A stretch of DNA of 64,000 bases from Cylindrospermum sp. FACHB-282. Its GTDB lineage: Bacteria > Cyanobacteriota > Cyanobacteriia > Cyanobacteriales > Nostocaceae. Positions 9,358 through 19,865 of the stretch are shown here, in pieces. The notes under the pieces are model-generated. The model saw only the letters and a list, made by a program, of their open reading frames with translations, was not told where the DNA came from and did no database searches. The position numbers and the translations under genes were made by a program. The stretch covers positions 62,001 through 126,000 of the forward strand of contig NZ_JACJRJ010000010.1 in assembly GCF_014697195.1 (NCBI RefSeq), read 5' to 3'. Within the stretch, counting starts at the first letter, position 1. Every line of letters begins with the position of its first letter.

Positions 9358-9864
9358 ATGGACAATAAAGAGTTATCAGCAGGACAAGCAAACTTAAAAC
9401 TGGCGCTTTGGAATGTAGAAGCAGAATCGGTAAAAAGCTTTGAGGTGTATGCACAACTTCAAGAGCTTGGACTTCCAGAAGAAGTTGTCAGTCGCTTACA
9501 TGAACTTGTCACTTATACAAAGAAGGTTGCAGGAAAAGTCTTTGCTGTCGGCAAGATTGTACTCTTCAAAATTCTTGAGTTTGTTAAAGCTCATCCTTTT
9601 TTGGTGGTGGGTGTTGGTATAGGTGGTGTTGTTGGGGCTGCTATTGTAGGTTTAATCACCTCAATACCATTTTTAGGCCAAATTCTAGCCCCATTAGCAA
9701 CAGCATTAGGAATAGTTATTACTCTAACTGGTGCAGTATTTGGTAACAACCTAGATAAGCGGTTTCGGGGTGCAGGCGAAGAAATTGTTGAAACTGCTCA
9801 ACTCTTCTTTGAACTCCTTGCAGACGTATTCAATACTGTGTTTCGTAGCGTTATTACTGCTTGA
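9358..9864 (+). CDS. Small membrane protein of unknown function
   Basis: About 168 aa from the ATG at 9358 (a TTG at 9346 is also in frame). Residues about 80-140 form glycine/valine-rich hydrophobic segments (VVGVGIGGVVGAAIVGLI and ATALGIVITLTGAVFG), giving two to three membrane spans with a helical, charged N-terminal part. It is followed after 36 bp by another glycine-rich membrane protein, so the two likely form an operon. Family not recognised. Confidence 0.65.
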   Translation: MDNKELSAGQANLKLALWNVEAESVKSFEVYAQLQELGLPEEVVSRLHELVTYTKKVAGKVFAVGKIVLFKILEFVKAHPFLVVGVGIGGVVGAAIVGLITSIPFLGQILAPLATALGIVITLTGAVFGNNLDKRFRGAGEEIVETAQLFFELLADVFNTVFRSVITA

Positions 9865-9900
9865 GCTTTAGCTTGAAACTTTGAAAAAACGAGGCTTAAA

Positions 9901-10584
9901 ATGTCTGAAAATCAAAATCTGACAAAGGAACAACTACTCAAAACAATTGAGCAACTAGAGAAGAACCCAAATGATAAGGTCGGAATCCTTGCTGATGTAG
10001 GGGCGACTGCGTTAGGTGCTGTTGGACTCGGAGGATTAGCAGCAGCTATAGGAACAACAACAGCCTCTATACCCATTATCACAGCGATAACAGGTATTGG
10101 TATGTTTGTAGCTGCTACCCCTGCTGTAGTTGTAGGCGGTGCTGCTGTAGCTGGGGGTGCTGCTGCTTATGGTGTAGCAAGGTTAATCAAAAATGGTGGT
10201 TTTAATGAAGGTAAACGCAAGCAATTATTGAATGAATTGAAGGAAAGGTTGAGAGAAACTGAAGCCAAAGAAAGACAATCTAATTTTGATGAGGGTGACA
10301 AGACAAAGTTTCATTTGTTCTTGAAGGAACCACTCAAAGATAATTTGATTAGCCCTGATGATGCTCATCGACTAATGCAAGCTGTAGAGAATGGTCAAAT
10401 TCCTCTCAGCGAAGCTTATAAACTTGTGGGACAGATTTTTTCGCCTAGCCAAACAACAGAACCTGAAAAAGTCATTATTCCTTGTCCAAAATGCTCCCAG
10501 AAACTACGCGCTCCAAGTAATTTGGGGCAACTGAATTTGACGTGTCCGAAATGTAAACATAGTTGGTCATGGGTTTCGAGATAA
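9901..10584 (+). CDS. Membrane protein with C-terminal zinc-ribbon
   Basis: 227 aa. An N-terminal coiled segment (residues 1-25) is followed by alanine/glycine-rich hydrophobic segments (about residues 30-95) likely to insert in a membrane, then a charged helical middle and a C-terminal zinc-ribbon with two CPKC knuckles about 20 residues apart (from about residue 197). The glycine-rich part resembles membrane-active peptides or TA-linked proteins, but no function can be named. It is probably cotranscribed with the preceding gene. Confidence 0.65.
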   Translation: MSENQNLTKEQLLKTIEQLEKNPNDKVGILADVGATALGAVGLGGLAAAIGTTTASIPIITAITGIGMFVAATPAVVVGGAAVAGGAAAYGVARLIKNGGFNEGKRKQLLNELKERLRETEAKERQSNFDEGDKTKFHLFLKEPLKDNLISPDDAHRLMQAVENGQIPLSEAYKLVGQIFSPSQTTEPEKVIIPCPKCSQKLRAPSNLGQLNLTCPKCKHSWSWVSR

Positions 10585-10780
10585 TATTTGTAATTGCGAT
10601 CGCATCAGTCATGTAGGGTGCGTTGTCGCAAAGCCCAACGCATCATGAACTTAGATATCCCAAAACGCCTACTCATTAGACATATCAGTGAAAATTAAAT
10701 ATGCATTTGAAATTAATACCGTCTAACTACGCCAACTAATTGAGTATATAATATCTAGTTAAGTAGTAGTCATTAGTCCT

Positions 10781-11113
10781 ATGACCCTAGCACCGACCCA
10801 AACAAAGCAATATATCGAACAGCGCAATGAAGGTTACTGGATTGGGGAGACACGTATTTCTCTCGATTCAATTGTATATGGCTTTCTCAATGGAGAATCT
10901 CCTGAAAGCATAGCCGAAAACTTTCCTTTGCTTTCACTGGAACAAGTTTATGGTGCGATCGCTTTTTATCTTGCTAACCGAGAAGTTGTTGATGCCTACT
11001 TAAAGCAAGGTGAGACAGAATTCGAGCAATTACAACAATCCATGCGACAAAAGAATCCGCTTCTGTATCAGAAGTTGAAAGCTGCTCAAGCACAGAAGCA
11101 GCGCCAGGTATGA
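10781..11113 (+). CDS. DUF433 family antitoxin-like protein
   Basis: 110 aa; the pattern GYWIGETRISLDSIVYGFLNG and later SLEQVYGAIAFYLANREVVDAYL is typical of DUF433 proteins, which usually carry a small HTH-like fold and pair with PIN-like DUF5615 toxins. It overlaps the next gene by 4 bp (ATGA). Presumed to neutralise and autoregulate the pair. Confidence 0.85.
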   Translation: MTLAPTQTKQYIEQRNEGYWIGETRISLDSIVYGFLNGESPESIAENFPLLSLEQVYGAIAFYLANREVVDAYLKQGETEFEQLQQSMRQKNPLLYQKLKAAQAQKQRQV

Positions 11114-11463
11114 CAGCAATTCGATTTCAAGCAGATGCTGACCTCAAGCAAGCGATTGTTACTGGCACAATACGTAGGCAACCAAACCTTGATTTTCAAT
11201 CAGCATATACAGCAAAGCTTGAAGGCAAAAAAGACCCAGAGGTGTTAGCAATAGCAGCGCGGGAAGGCAGAGTTCTTGTCACCCATGACCGAAAAACGAT
11301 GCCTACTGAGTTTGGTGACTTTATCATGTCACAAACCAGTGCTGGAGTTTTGATTCTTTCTCAAAGTCTGTCAACCAGTGAAGCAATTGAAGCACTTATC
11401 CTTGTTTGGGAAGCGTCTACTGCTGAAGAATTGGTCAATCAGATCATGTCAATCCCATTTTGA
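11110..11463 (+). CDS. DUF5615 PIN-like toxin
   Basis: 117 aa with the PIN-like acidic residues in QADADLKQAIV (N-terminus), DPEVLAIAAREGRVLVTHDRKTM (about residues 52-74) and a hydrophobic GVLILSQ strand. These match the DUF5615 family, predicted RNases of VapC type. It forms a toxin-antitoxin pair with the preceding DUF433 gene, with which its start overlaps. Confidence 0.85.
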   Translation: MTAIRFQADADLKQAIVTGTIRRQPNLDFQSAYTAKLEGKKDPEVLAIAAREGRVLVTHDRKTMPTEFGDFIMSQTSAGVLILSQSLSTSEAIEALILVWEASTAEELVNQIMSIPF

Positions 11464-11476
11464 TATAGTCGCTTAA

Positions 11477-12421
11477 TTAACTGGTAATAGCGATCGCAAT
11501 TTTCCCAGAAGCCCGCTCAGTTTCGCTATAAGCGTGGGCTGCGGCTAATTCTTGCAGGGGATATGTGCGATCAATCACTACACGAATTTTGCCCGCTTCA
11601 ATCAACTCTTTTAAATAATCCAAGTCTTGAGTATTGGGTTTTTCCAAGACCAATTTAGCTTTTTGACCGGGGAAAAATGCTGTGATCAGGGTTTCCAGGA
11701 CGCTTTCTGGAGTAGGTAAGGTGGTGATGTAGATGCCGTTGGGTTTGAGGACTCCTTTGCATTGAGAAAGCGATCGCTTGCCCACGGCATCAAAAATAAT
11801 ATCGTACTGCACATTACCTTTAGCAAAATCCTGTTGCGTATAGTCAATCACAAAATCTGCGTTCAGAGATTTCACCAAATCCAAATTTTTAGTACTGCAA
11901 ACTCCCGTCACCTCAGCCCCCAAAGCCTTGGCAATTTGCACTCCAAAACTGCCCACACCGCCCGCAGCGCCATTGATTAATACTAATTGACCTGATTTGA
12001 TCTGACCTTGGTCGCGCAGGGATTGTAGAGCCGTTAGTGCCCCTCCTGGGACAGCAGCAGCTTCTTCGTAGGTGAGGTTGCTGGGTTTGAGAGCCACCAA
12101 ATTTTCGGCGATCGCCGCATATTCTGCATAAGCTCCCCCAGGTAAGCCAGTGCTGCCATAAATGGCGTCTCCTGATTTAAAGCGCGTAACTTGAGAGCCA
12201 ACTTGCACCACCTCTCCCGCCAAATCAAACCCCAAAATTTTTGGGAATGTGCTGCCTGTAATCAAGCTAAACATCCCCTTGCGGATTTTCCAATCAATGG
12301 GATTAACACTACTAGCGTGGACTTTAACAAGTAACTGGTTAGACTTAATTTTTGGTGGCTCCACATCTTCATACTGCAACACCTCAGCAGAGCCATATTT
12401 CCTGATAACAACTGCTTTCAT
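11477..12421 (-). CDS. NAD(P)-dependent alcohol dehydrogenase / quinone oxidoreductase-like protein (MDR family)
   Basis: About 314 aa. It has the medium-chain dehydrogenase features: N-terminal GroES-like fold (HASSVNPIDWKIRKG), GFDLAGEV, and the Rossmann dinucleotide loop INGAAGGVGSFGVQIAKALGA near residue 150. No structural zinc cysteine cluster is seen, pointing to a quinone oxidoreductase-like enzyme. The ATG at 12421 is chosen because AGGAGG lies 7 bp upstream; a longer frame from 12439 would overlap it. It is convergent with the toxin gene, separated by 13 bp. Confidence 0.85.
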   Translation of the reverse strand: MKAVVIRKYGSAEVLQYEDVEPPKIKSNQLLVKVHASSVNPIDWKIRKGMFSLITGSTFPKILGFDLAGEVVQVGSQVTRFKSGDAIYGSTGLPGGAYAEYAAIAENLVALKPSNLTYEEAAAVPGGALTALQSLRDQGQIKSGQLVLINGAAGGVGSFGVQIAKALGAEVTGVCSTKNLDLVKSLNADFVIDYTQQDFAKGNVQYDIIFDAVGKRSLSQCKGVLKPNGIYITTLPTPESVLETLITAFFPGQKAKLVLEKPNTQDLDYLKELIEAGKIRVVIDRTYPLQELAAAHAYSETERASGKIAIAITS

Positions 12422-12439
12422 CGCTTTTCCTCCTGCCAC

Positions 12440-13451
12440 CTTCTATGATTACAGTCTAACGACGGTTAGAGTTCATGGTAAACAATTGCGGCATTTTCAC
12501 CGAAAAATCAGCCGTTAGGCAGAGAGTAGAAGTACTGTATTCATTTTGAATTTTGAATTTCCCCTTGGGGTACTAGTATTTATTCCTAGGCAGCAGCCCC
12601 AGAACAAAAAAAAGAGCAGTGAAAAATTAAATTATGTGAAAATCATCTGCTCAATGTACCTATTTATGGGAGGCTAAAAGCCTTATCCAGTAACGCTTAT
12701 AACTGCTATTGAATAGCATTATTAATCCAAAACTTAAAAAAATATGAATTGCATTTTTCCCCAAAATAAAATGATATGTTGGATACAGAATTGAATTTCG
12801 CACGTATCTGGAGAGGCACGAATTAGCTTACTCCAGTTTTTCCCCCCTTCAACCCCCTAGAAATTATTGCCCTGAGCGGGATTTGAGGGACACCTGAGTA
12901 CAGGCTAGCAGATCCAAAAAACAGCCAGAATAACGCTCAATGCCTTGTTGGTATTGAGTTTTAATTGAGTACAAAGAAATCCTGAACCCCGTTCCATAAA
13001 TACTCGTACCCCAATGAGAAAATACTAGAACCCCTACCCGAAAAAAGATTTTTTAATTCTTGTAATGCCCCAATCATCAGGGTTTCAATTTTTGAGTACA
13101 AGCTTAATATATCCAATAAATTCTATCCCAGATAGACAAACCGCCTAACAATGGACGGCTGATATAAATCTTATATCGCCAATCACTCAACGCTCTAATC
13201 CAAAAAAACAAAGCGAAAAGTGAGTGGAGGGATGAGATAGCACTATGCCTCAATGAATAGAAGTTGAGTAGGTATACACCAATTCTACCCAAAACCAAAA
13301 CGTTGACAGACACCAGCCAGAACCTCAAGAATGTAAATTTTCTTGGTCAGCCTGCCCGAATCGGCGATTAGCCGCCTTCATTAGGCGTCTACGCTACCGC
13401 TCCAGGGTTAACACCTAAGGGCAGCGTGAGTATCAGACTCGACTTCAATTC
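12440..13451. other. Long nifB upstream region
   Basis: About 1 kb without a supported gene; short open frames here have no family features. It includes the nifB motif array (separate entry), a further TGAGTACA at 12895-12902, and a GGGGTACTAG at about 12567. Downstream of the promoter-like sequence at 13092-13120 about 325 bp precede the nifB start, so the transcript probably has a long leader. A hairpin-rich repeat lies near 13365-13405. Confidence 0.6.
12965..13120 (+). promoter_or_regulatory. nifB promoter with composite motif array shared with nifP
   Basis: In order: TTGAGTACAA (12965-12974), CTGAACCCC (12982-12990), CTCGTACCCC (13003-13012), CTAGAACCCCTACCC (13025-13039), then TTGAGT (13092-13097), a 17-bp spacer beginning ACAAGCTTAAT, and AATAAA (13115-13120). 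The nifP upstream region has the same words, order and spacing on the other strand. The two CTxG boxes are 22 bp apart, two helical turns, as expected for a protein bound on one face. Confidence 0.65.
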
Positions 13452-14966
13452 ATGAGCATAGGGAGTAGCAACGGCATCTCCCACAGTGGCAGCCAGCCCA
13501 CCGAACTTTTGCGAAATTCAATGACACTACCGGCTACAGGACTCCTCACATCTGATTATCAGGAACCAATAGTAACCCAAGCAAAATCCGGTGGTTGCGG
13601 TTGCGACAGCAACACTAGCGCCACGGTGGAAAGGGACGAAAGGCTCCAACAACGCATCGCCCAACATCCTTGCTACAGCGAAGACGCTCACCATCACTAC
13701 GCCCGGATGCACGTTGCAGTTGCACCAGCTTGTAACATTCAATGCAACTATTGCAACCGCAAGTATGATTGCGCTAACGAAAGTCGCCCTGGGGTAGTTA
13801 GCGAATTGCTAACGCCAGAAGAAGCCGCACACAAGGCTTTGGTGATTGCAGGTAAAATTCCTCAAATGACAGTTTTGGGAATAGCTGGCCCTGGTGATCC
13901 TTTAGCAAACCCAGAAAAAACTTTCCGCACCTTTGAGTTGATTGCAGACAAAGCACCAGATATCAAGCTTTGCTTATCAACCAACGGCTTGATGCTGACC
14001 GAATACATCGATCGCATCAAACAATTAAATATAGACCACGTTACCATCACCTTTAACACCATAGACCCAGAAATCGGTGCCCAGATTTATTCTTGGGTTC
14101 ACTACAAACGCAAGCGCTACAGAGGTGTTGAAGGAGCCAAAATTCTGCTCGAAAAGCAGATGGAAGGATTGCAAGCTCTCAAAGAAGCGGACATCTTGTG
14201 CAAAGTCAACTCGGTAATGATTCCGGGAATTAATGACCAGCATTTGGTGGAAGTTAATAAATACATTCGTGAGAACGGTGCATTTCTGCACAACATTATG
14301 CCGCTGATTTCTGCACCAGAACACGGCACACACTTTGGTTTAACCGGTCAGCGCGGCCCTTCACCTAAAGAATTGAAGGACGTACAAGACAATTGCGCCG
14401 GTAACATGAAGATGATGCGCCACTGTCGCCAGTGCCGAGCCGATGCGGTAGGATTGTTAGGAGAAGACCGCAGCCAGGAATTTACCAAAGATAAATTCTT
14501 GGAAATGACTCCAGAATATGACCTAGAACAACGCGCTACAGTTCACGAAGGCATCGAGAAGTTTAAGGAAGAAATCAAAGTAGCCAAAGAAAAGGCGAAA
14601 GTAGGCAAGAAATCTGCTAACAATCCGAAAATCCTAGTTGCAGTAGCAACCAAGGGTGGTGGATTGGTTAACCAACACTTCGGTCATGCGAAAGAATTCC
14701 AGATTTATGAAGTGGATGGTAACGAAGCTCGCTTTGTCAGTCACCGCAAGATTGACCAGTATTGTCAAGGTGGATACAGTGAAGAAGCCACCTTTGAAGG
14801 TATTATGAAAGCGATCGCCGATTGTAAAGCAGTTTTGGTTTCCAAGATTGGCAACTGTCCCCAAGAAAAACTGCAAGAAGCTGGCATCCAAACCATTGAA
14901 GCTTACGACGTAATTGAAAAGGTTGCTTTAGAGTTTTACGAGCAATACGTAAAAGCTAATGGGTAA
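13452..14966 (+). CDS. nifB: FeMo-cofactor biosynthesis protein NifB
   Basis: Radical SAM enzyme that builds the NifB-co precursor of FeMo-co. 504 aa in the long form. The SAM-cluster motif CNIQCNYC is at about residues 94-101, followed by [12 protein letters not shown]; a NifX-like domain starts near residue 395 ([19 protein letters not shown]). The start is uncertain: ATG 13452 or ATG 13521 (residue 24), neither with a clear ribosome-binding site; a cysteine/glycine cluster (GGCGCD) follows. The last two codons and the stop lie inside a tandem heptamer repeat. Confidence 0.95.
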   Translation: MSIGSSNGISHSGSQPTELLRNSMTLPATGLLTSDYQEPIVTQAKSGGCGCDSNTSATVERDERLQQRIAQHPCYSEDAHHHYARMHVAVAPACNIQCNYCNRKYDCANESRPGVVSELLTPEEAAHKALVIAGKIPQMTVLGIAGPGDPLANPEKTFRTFELIADKAPDIKLCLSTNGLMLTEYIDRIKQLNIDHVTITFNTIDPEIGAQIYSWVHYKRKRYRGVEGAKILLEKQMEGLQALKEADILCKVNSVMIPGINDQHLVEVNKYIRENGAFLHNIMPLISAPEHGTHFGLTGQRGPSPKELKDVQDNCAGNMKMMRHCRQCRADAVGLLGEDRSQEFTKDKFLEMTPEYDLEQRATVHEGIEKFKEEIKVAKEKAKVGKKSANNPKILVAVATKGGGLVNQHFGHAKEFQIYEVDGNEARFVSHRKIDQYCQGGYSEEATFEGIMKAIADCKAVLVSKIGNCPQEKLQEAGIQTIEAYDVIEKVALEFYEQYVKANG

Positions 14967-15019
14967 TGGGTAATGGGTAATGGGTAATGGGTAATGGGTA
15001 ATGGGTAATGGGTAATGGG
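14957..15019 (+). repeat. Tandem heptamer repeat TAATGGG x9
   Basis: Nine perfect copies of TAATGGG run from the nifB stop region into the nifB-fdxN gap. The nifB stop codon (14964-14966) is supplied by the repeat. Further short related repeats (CCCAATC, AGCAATT) follow to about 15140. Such short tandem repeats are common in heterocystous cyanobacteria. Confidence 0.95.
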
Positions 15020-15155
15020 TAATAGTCTGAATAATTAGAAATTACCAATCACCTTTTTCCCAATCCCCAATCTCTAATCCCCAATCCCCAATTAGCAATT
15101 AGCAATTACCAATTACCTTTTTCCCAATCCCCAATTACCAAAAAGGTAAATAATC

Positions 15156-15500
15156 ATGGCTTACCAAATTACTAGCCAGTGTATTTCCTGTGATCTTTGT
15201 CTGTCTGTCTGTCCCACCAATGCAATTAAGATAGTTGATAACCAGCGCTGGATTGATCCTGAACTTTGCACAAACTGCGTTGGTAGTATTCATACCGTAC
15301 CTCAGTGTAAAGCTGGTTGTCCCACCTGCAACGGTTGCGTTAAACAGCCCAGCGATTATTGGGAAGGTTGGTTTGCCAATTATAACCGCGTCTTAGCCAA
15401 GTTAACCAATAAACAAGATTACTGGGAGCGTTGGTTTGACTGTTATTCCCAGACATTTTCTGAGCAATTACAAAAGCGTCCACGCCAAGTAGCAGCTTAA
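15156..15500 (+). CDS. fdxN: Bacterial-type 2[4Fe-4S] ferredoxin FdxN
   Basis: 114 aa. The first cluster motif CISCDLCLSVCP is at residues 9-20, the second half has CTNC, then a spacer and CKAGCP, as in nif-linked 2[4Fe-4S] ferredoxins. The C-terminal tail is rich in aromatic residues. It is thought to donate electrons for cofactor assembly. In Anabaena PCC 7120 this gene is interrupted by a 55-kb element; here it is continuous. GG-rich repeat DNA precedes it, with AAAGG before the ATG. Confidence 0.95.
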   Translation: MAYQITSQCISCDLCLSVCPTNAIKIVDNQRWIDPELCTNCVGSIHTVPQCKAGCPTCNGCVKQPSDYWEGWFANYNRVLAKLTNKQDYWERWFDCYSQTFSEQLQKRPRQVAA

Positions 15501-15552
15501 ATCTTGGGTAAAGGGCAAACAGCAAAGGGCACAAAATATTGATAATTATCCC

Positions 15553-15580
15553 TGCCTCTTGCCTCTTGCCTCTTGCCTCT
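15553..15580 (+). repeat. Tandem heptamer repeat TGCCTCT x4
   Basis: Four perfect TGCCTCT units in the fdxN-nifS gap, 44 bp before the nifS ATG. Another member of the short tandem repeat class seen in most gaps of this nif operon. Confidence 0.9.
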
Positions 15581-15623
15581 TGCCGAATTACTTGGCTCTT
15601 GTGAAATAAAAAAATTGGAAACA

Positions 15624-16832
15624 ATGCAAAAGAACTGCATCTATCTCGATAATAATGCCACCACCCAGGTAGACCCAGAAGTTCTAGAGGTAATGCTGCC
15701 CTATCTGACAGATTATTACGGTAATCCCTCTAGTATGCACAGCTTTGGCGGACAAGTCGGCAAAGGGGTAAAAATAGCAAGAGAACAGCTTGCAGCCCTC
15801 CTAGGAGCCGATGAATCAGAAATTATCTTTACCAGTTGCGGGACTGAGGGTGATAACGCCGCCATCCGTGCAGCATTGCTAGCACAACCAGAGAAGCGAC
15901 ACATCATCACCACTCAAGTAGAACATGCAGCGGTGTTGAATGTCTGCAAACAACTAGAAACCCAAGGTTACAGTGTTACCTATCTTTCGGTGGATAGTCA
16001 GGGACAGTTGGATCTAAATGAATTAGAAGCCTCCCTGACGGGTAATACCGCCCTGGTAACAATTATGTATGCTAATAATGAAACTGGTACGGTTTTCCCA
16101 ATTGAGCAAATTGGGTTAAGAGTTAAAGAACGAGGCGCTATCTTTCATGTCGATGCAGTGCAAGCAGTGGGAAAAATTCCGCTGAATATGAAGACTAGCA
16201 CCATCGATATGTTAACTCTGTCTGGTCACAAGCTACACGCACCTAAAGGAATTGGCGCTTTGTATGTGCGGCGTGGGGTGAGGTTCCGTCCTTTCCTAAT
16301 TGGGGGACACCAAGAACGGGGACGCCGTGCAGGAACAGAGAATGTTCCGGGAATTATTGCCTTGGGCAAAGCGGCGGAAATGGAACTGTTACATTTACCC
16401 GATGCGACCAACAGAGAAAGAAAATTGCGCGATCGCCTAGAAAAAACCTTACTCGCCGCAATTCCCAACTGTGAAGTTAACGGTGATCCTCAGCATAGAT
16501 TGCCAAACACCACCAATATTGGTTTTAAATATATCGAAGGTGAAGCAATTCTGCTTTCGTTAAATAAATACGGTATCTGTGCTTCATCCGGTTCTGCTTG
16601 TACATCTGGCTCATTGGAACCTTCCCACGTCCTCCGGGCTATGGGTTTACCCTACACCACTTTGCACGGTTCCATTCGCTTTAGTCTGAGTCGCTTCACC
16701 ACAGACGCCGAGATTGATCAAGTTATTGCCGTAATGCCTGAGATTGTCGAACGTCTCCGCGCCCTCTCACCCTTCAAAAATGACGAGGCGGGTTGGTTAC
16801 AACAACAGGCACAAACTCTAGTGAATAAGTAA
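15624..16832 (+). CDS. nifS: Cysteine desulfurase NifS
   Basis: PLP enzyme that releases sulphur from cysteine for Fe-S clusters on NifU. About 402 aa from the ATG at 15624 (MQKNCIYLDNNATT); a longer frame from 15573 reads through repeat DNA and is rejected. The PLP lysine lies in SGHKLHAPKG (about residue 200) and the active-site cysteine in SSGSACTSGS (about residue 325). It lies in the nifB-fdxN-nifS-nifU operon. Confidence 0.96.
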   Translation: MQKNCIYLDNNATTQVDPEVLEVMLPYLTDYYGNPSSMHSFGGQVGKGVKIAREQLAALLGADESEIIFTSCGTEGDNAAIRAALLAQPEKRHIITTQVEHAAVLNVCKQLETQGYSVTYLSVDSQGQLDLNELEASLTGNTALVTIMYANNETGTVFPIEQIGLRVKERGAIFHVDAVQAVGKIPLNMKTSTIDMLTLSGHKLHAPKGIGALYVRRGVRFRPFLIGGHQERGRRAGTENVPGIIALGKAAEMELLHLPDATNRERKLRDRLEKTLLAAIPNCEVNGDPQHRLPNTTNIGFKYIEGEAILLSLNKYGICASSGSACTSGSLEPSHVLRAMGLPYTTLHGSIRFSLSRFTTDAEIDQVIAVMPEIVERLRALSPFKNDEAGWLQQQAQTLVNK

Positions 16833-16924
16833 TGGGGATCAGGATTAGAGGATTAGAGGATTAACAGGATTTATTTGAGAATGATTAATATTAATCCTCA
16901 TCATCCTTTTATCCTTAAATCCTG

Positions 16925-16952
16925 ATTGGTAATTGGTAATTGGTAATTGGTA
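16925..16952 (+). repeat. Tandem heptamer repeat ATTGGTA x4 with neighbouring repeats
   Basis: Four ATTGGTA units in the nifS-nifU gap, flanked by further short repeats (GGATTAGA-like at 16843-16862; AATCTAAAATCC-like at 17015-17045). No gene is seen in this 217-bp gap. Confidence 0.9.
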
Positions 16953-17049
16953 AGGGTTTTTCCCAAACCCCAGTTCCCAATCCCCAGTCCTCAATCCCCA
17001 ATCCCCAGTCTTAAATCCAAAATCTAAAATCCAAAATCTAAAATCGACC

Positions 17050-17961
17050 ATGTGGGACTACACAGATAAAGTATTAGAGCTGTTTTACGATCCCAAAAAT
17101 CAGGGAGCAATTGAAGAAACTGGCGAACCTGGAGTTAAGGTAGCAACTGGAGAGATAGGCAGCATTGCCTGCGGTGATGCTCTGAGACTGCACCTGAAAG
17201 TTGAAGTAGAATCTGACAAAATTCTCGATGCTCGCTTTCAGACCTTTGGTTGCACCAGTGCGATCGCATCTTCGAGTGCATTAACCGAAATGATCAAGGG
17301 CTTAACTTTAGATGAAGCCCTGAAAGTTTCCAACAAAGACATTGCAGATTACTTAGGCGGATTACCAGAAGCCAAGATGCACTGCTCAGTTATGGGACAA
17401 GAAGCCCTAGAAGCAGCCATCTACAATTACCGAGGCATTCCCCTAGCCACCCATGATGATGATGAAGGTGCCCTGATTTGTAGCTGCTTTGGTATTAGCG
17501 ACTCCAAAATTCGCCGTGCAGTTTTAGAAAATAAACTCACCAGTGCTGAACAGGTAACAAATTATGTAAAAGCTGGTGGCGGATGCGGTTCTTGTTTAGC
17601 CAACATTGATGATATTATCAAAGAAGTACAGCAAGAAGTCGCCACATCACTCCGCAACAACAATGGCGTGAAGACCACTACAGATATCTCGACTTCTGGA
17701 AAGCAAAAACCGCTGACCAATGTGCAAAGAATTGCCCTAATTCAAAAAGTACTTGATGAAGAAGTCAGACCTGTATTGATCGCCGACGGGGGAGATGTAG
17801 AACTGTACGATGTAGAAGGCGACCGCGTGAAAGTGGTGCTCCAAGGTGCTTGCGGTTCTTGTTCTAGCAGCACAGCCACACTCAAGATTGCGATCGAAGC
17901 CAGATTACAAGATCGTGTCAGCAAAAACCTTGTAGTCGAAGCAGTTTCGCCCTTGCTGTAG
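17050..17961 (+). CDS. nifU: Fe-S cluster scaffold NifU
   Basis: 303 aa in the three-domain form specific to nitrogen fixers: an IscU-like N-terminal domain (cysteines in GSIACGDALR, FGCTSAIASSS and MHCSVMG), a central [2Fe-2S] domain (CSCFG, then GGGCGSC, about residues 138-185), and a C-terminal NfU domain with QGACGSCSSS (about residue 275). It receives sulphur from NifS and delivers clusters to NifH and NifDK. Confidence 0.96.
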   Translation: MWDYTDKVLELFYDPKNQGAIEETGEPGVKVATGEIGSIACGDALRLHLKVEVESDKILDARFQTFGCTSAIASSSALTEMIKGLTLDEALKVSNKDIADYLGGLPEAKMHCSVMGQEALEAAIYNYRGIPLATHDDDEGALICSCFGISDSKIRRAVLENKLTSAEQVTNYVKAGGGCGSCLANIDDIIKEVQQEVATSLRNNNGVKTTTDISTSGKQKPLTNVQRIALIQKVLDEEVRPVLIADGGDVELYDVEGDRVKVVLQGACGSCSSSTATLKIAIEARLQDRVSKNLVVEAVSPLL

Positions 17962-18150
17962 AAAAAACACTCTTTACGAAGATACATTTATCTGTATCAG
18001 CCAGCAACTGAAACTAGGATTTGACCTAGATAATTCTCAACAATCAAGACTTCAGTCCTGCTAACAACAAACAGCATTTAAGCGGAAAAAATTCAACGCT
18101 TAATTGCCAACTTCACCATCCAACTCGCTTCACAGGAAAGGAGAAAGATT

Positions 18151-18504
18151 ATGGGTTTATACGACAAAATCGGCGGACAACCAACAGTAGAAAAAGTCGT
18201 TGATGCTTTCCACAAAAACATCATGGGAGATAGCTCCGTTAGCGGTTACTTTGCTAAAACAGATATGGCAAAACAACGCGCTCATCAAATTGCTTTCTTC
18301 TCTCAAATCTTGGAAGGGCCAAGCCAATACGCTGGTCGTCCAATGGAAAAAACCCACACAGGCATGAAGCTACAACAAGCTCAGTTTGATACCATCGTCA
18401 AACACTTGAATGCTGCAATGACCGCAAGTGGTGTATCAGCTGCTGACGCAGCCGCTGCAATGGCTAACGTTGAAGCTTTGAAAGGCTCTATTTTAGGCAA
18501 GTAG
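18151..18504 (+). CDS. glbN: Cyanoglobin (truncated haemoglobin, group I)
   Basis: 117 aa, the usual length for cyanobacterial GlbN. It starts MGLYDKIGGQPTVEKVVDAF; the haem-contacting histidines are in RAHQIAFFSQ (about residue 46) and KTHTGM (about residue 70). It has a strong AGGAAAGGAG ribosome-binding site. Position between nifU and nifH is known from Nostoc, where it binds oxygen tightly under nitrogen deprivation and low oxygen. Confidence 0.95.
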   Translation: MGLYDKIGGQPTVEKVVDAFHKNIMGDSSVSGYFAKTDMAKQRAHQIAFFSQILEGPSQYAGRPMEKTHTGMKLQQAQFDTIVKHLNAAMTASGVSAADAAAAMANVEALKGSILGK

Positions 18505-19691
<1,187 letters not shown>

Positions 19692-19865
19692 CTCGCTGCT
19701 AAGAAATCAAACTCTAGCAACAGGAAAAAGGCAGAGAGTACCACATCATAGCTCTCACCTTTGACCAACATTCCCTTAATCCCTTCAGGGGACTCTAAGT
19801 CCCCAACCCCACAGGGGAAAACCCCCTTCCCTATTCCCGTTCCTTAGGAGCAAGAGAGACAGAAA

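Noticed and set aside
13104-13328. Minus-strand open frame in the nifB leader
   Set aside because: It overlaps the nifB promoter-like region, lacks a ribosome-binding site and has no recognisable family pattern.
14957-15019. CRISPR array
   Set aside because: Seven-base tandem units without spacers are short tandem repeats, not CRISPR. No cas genes occur in the window.
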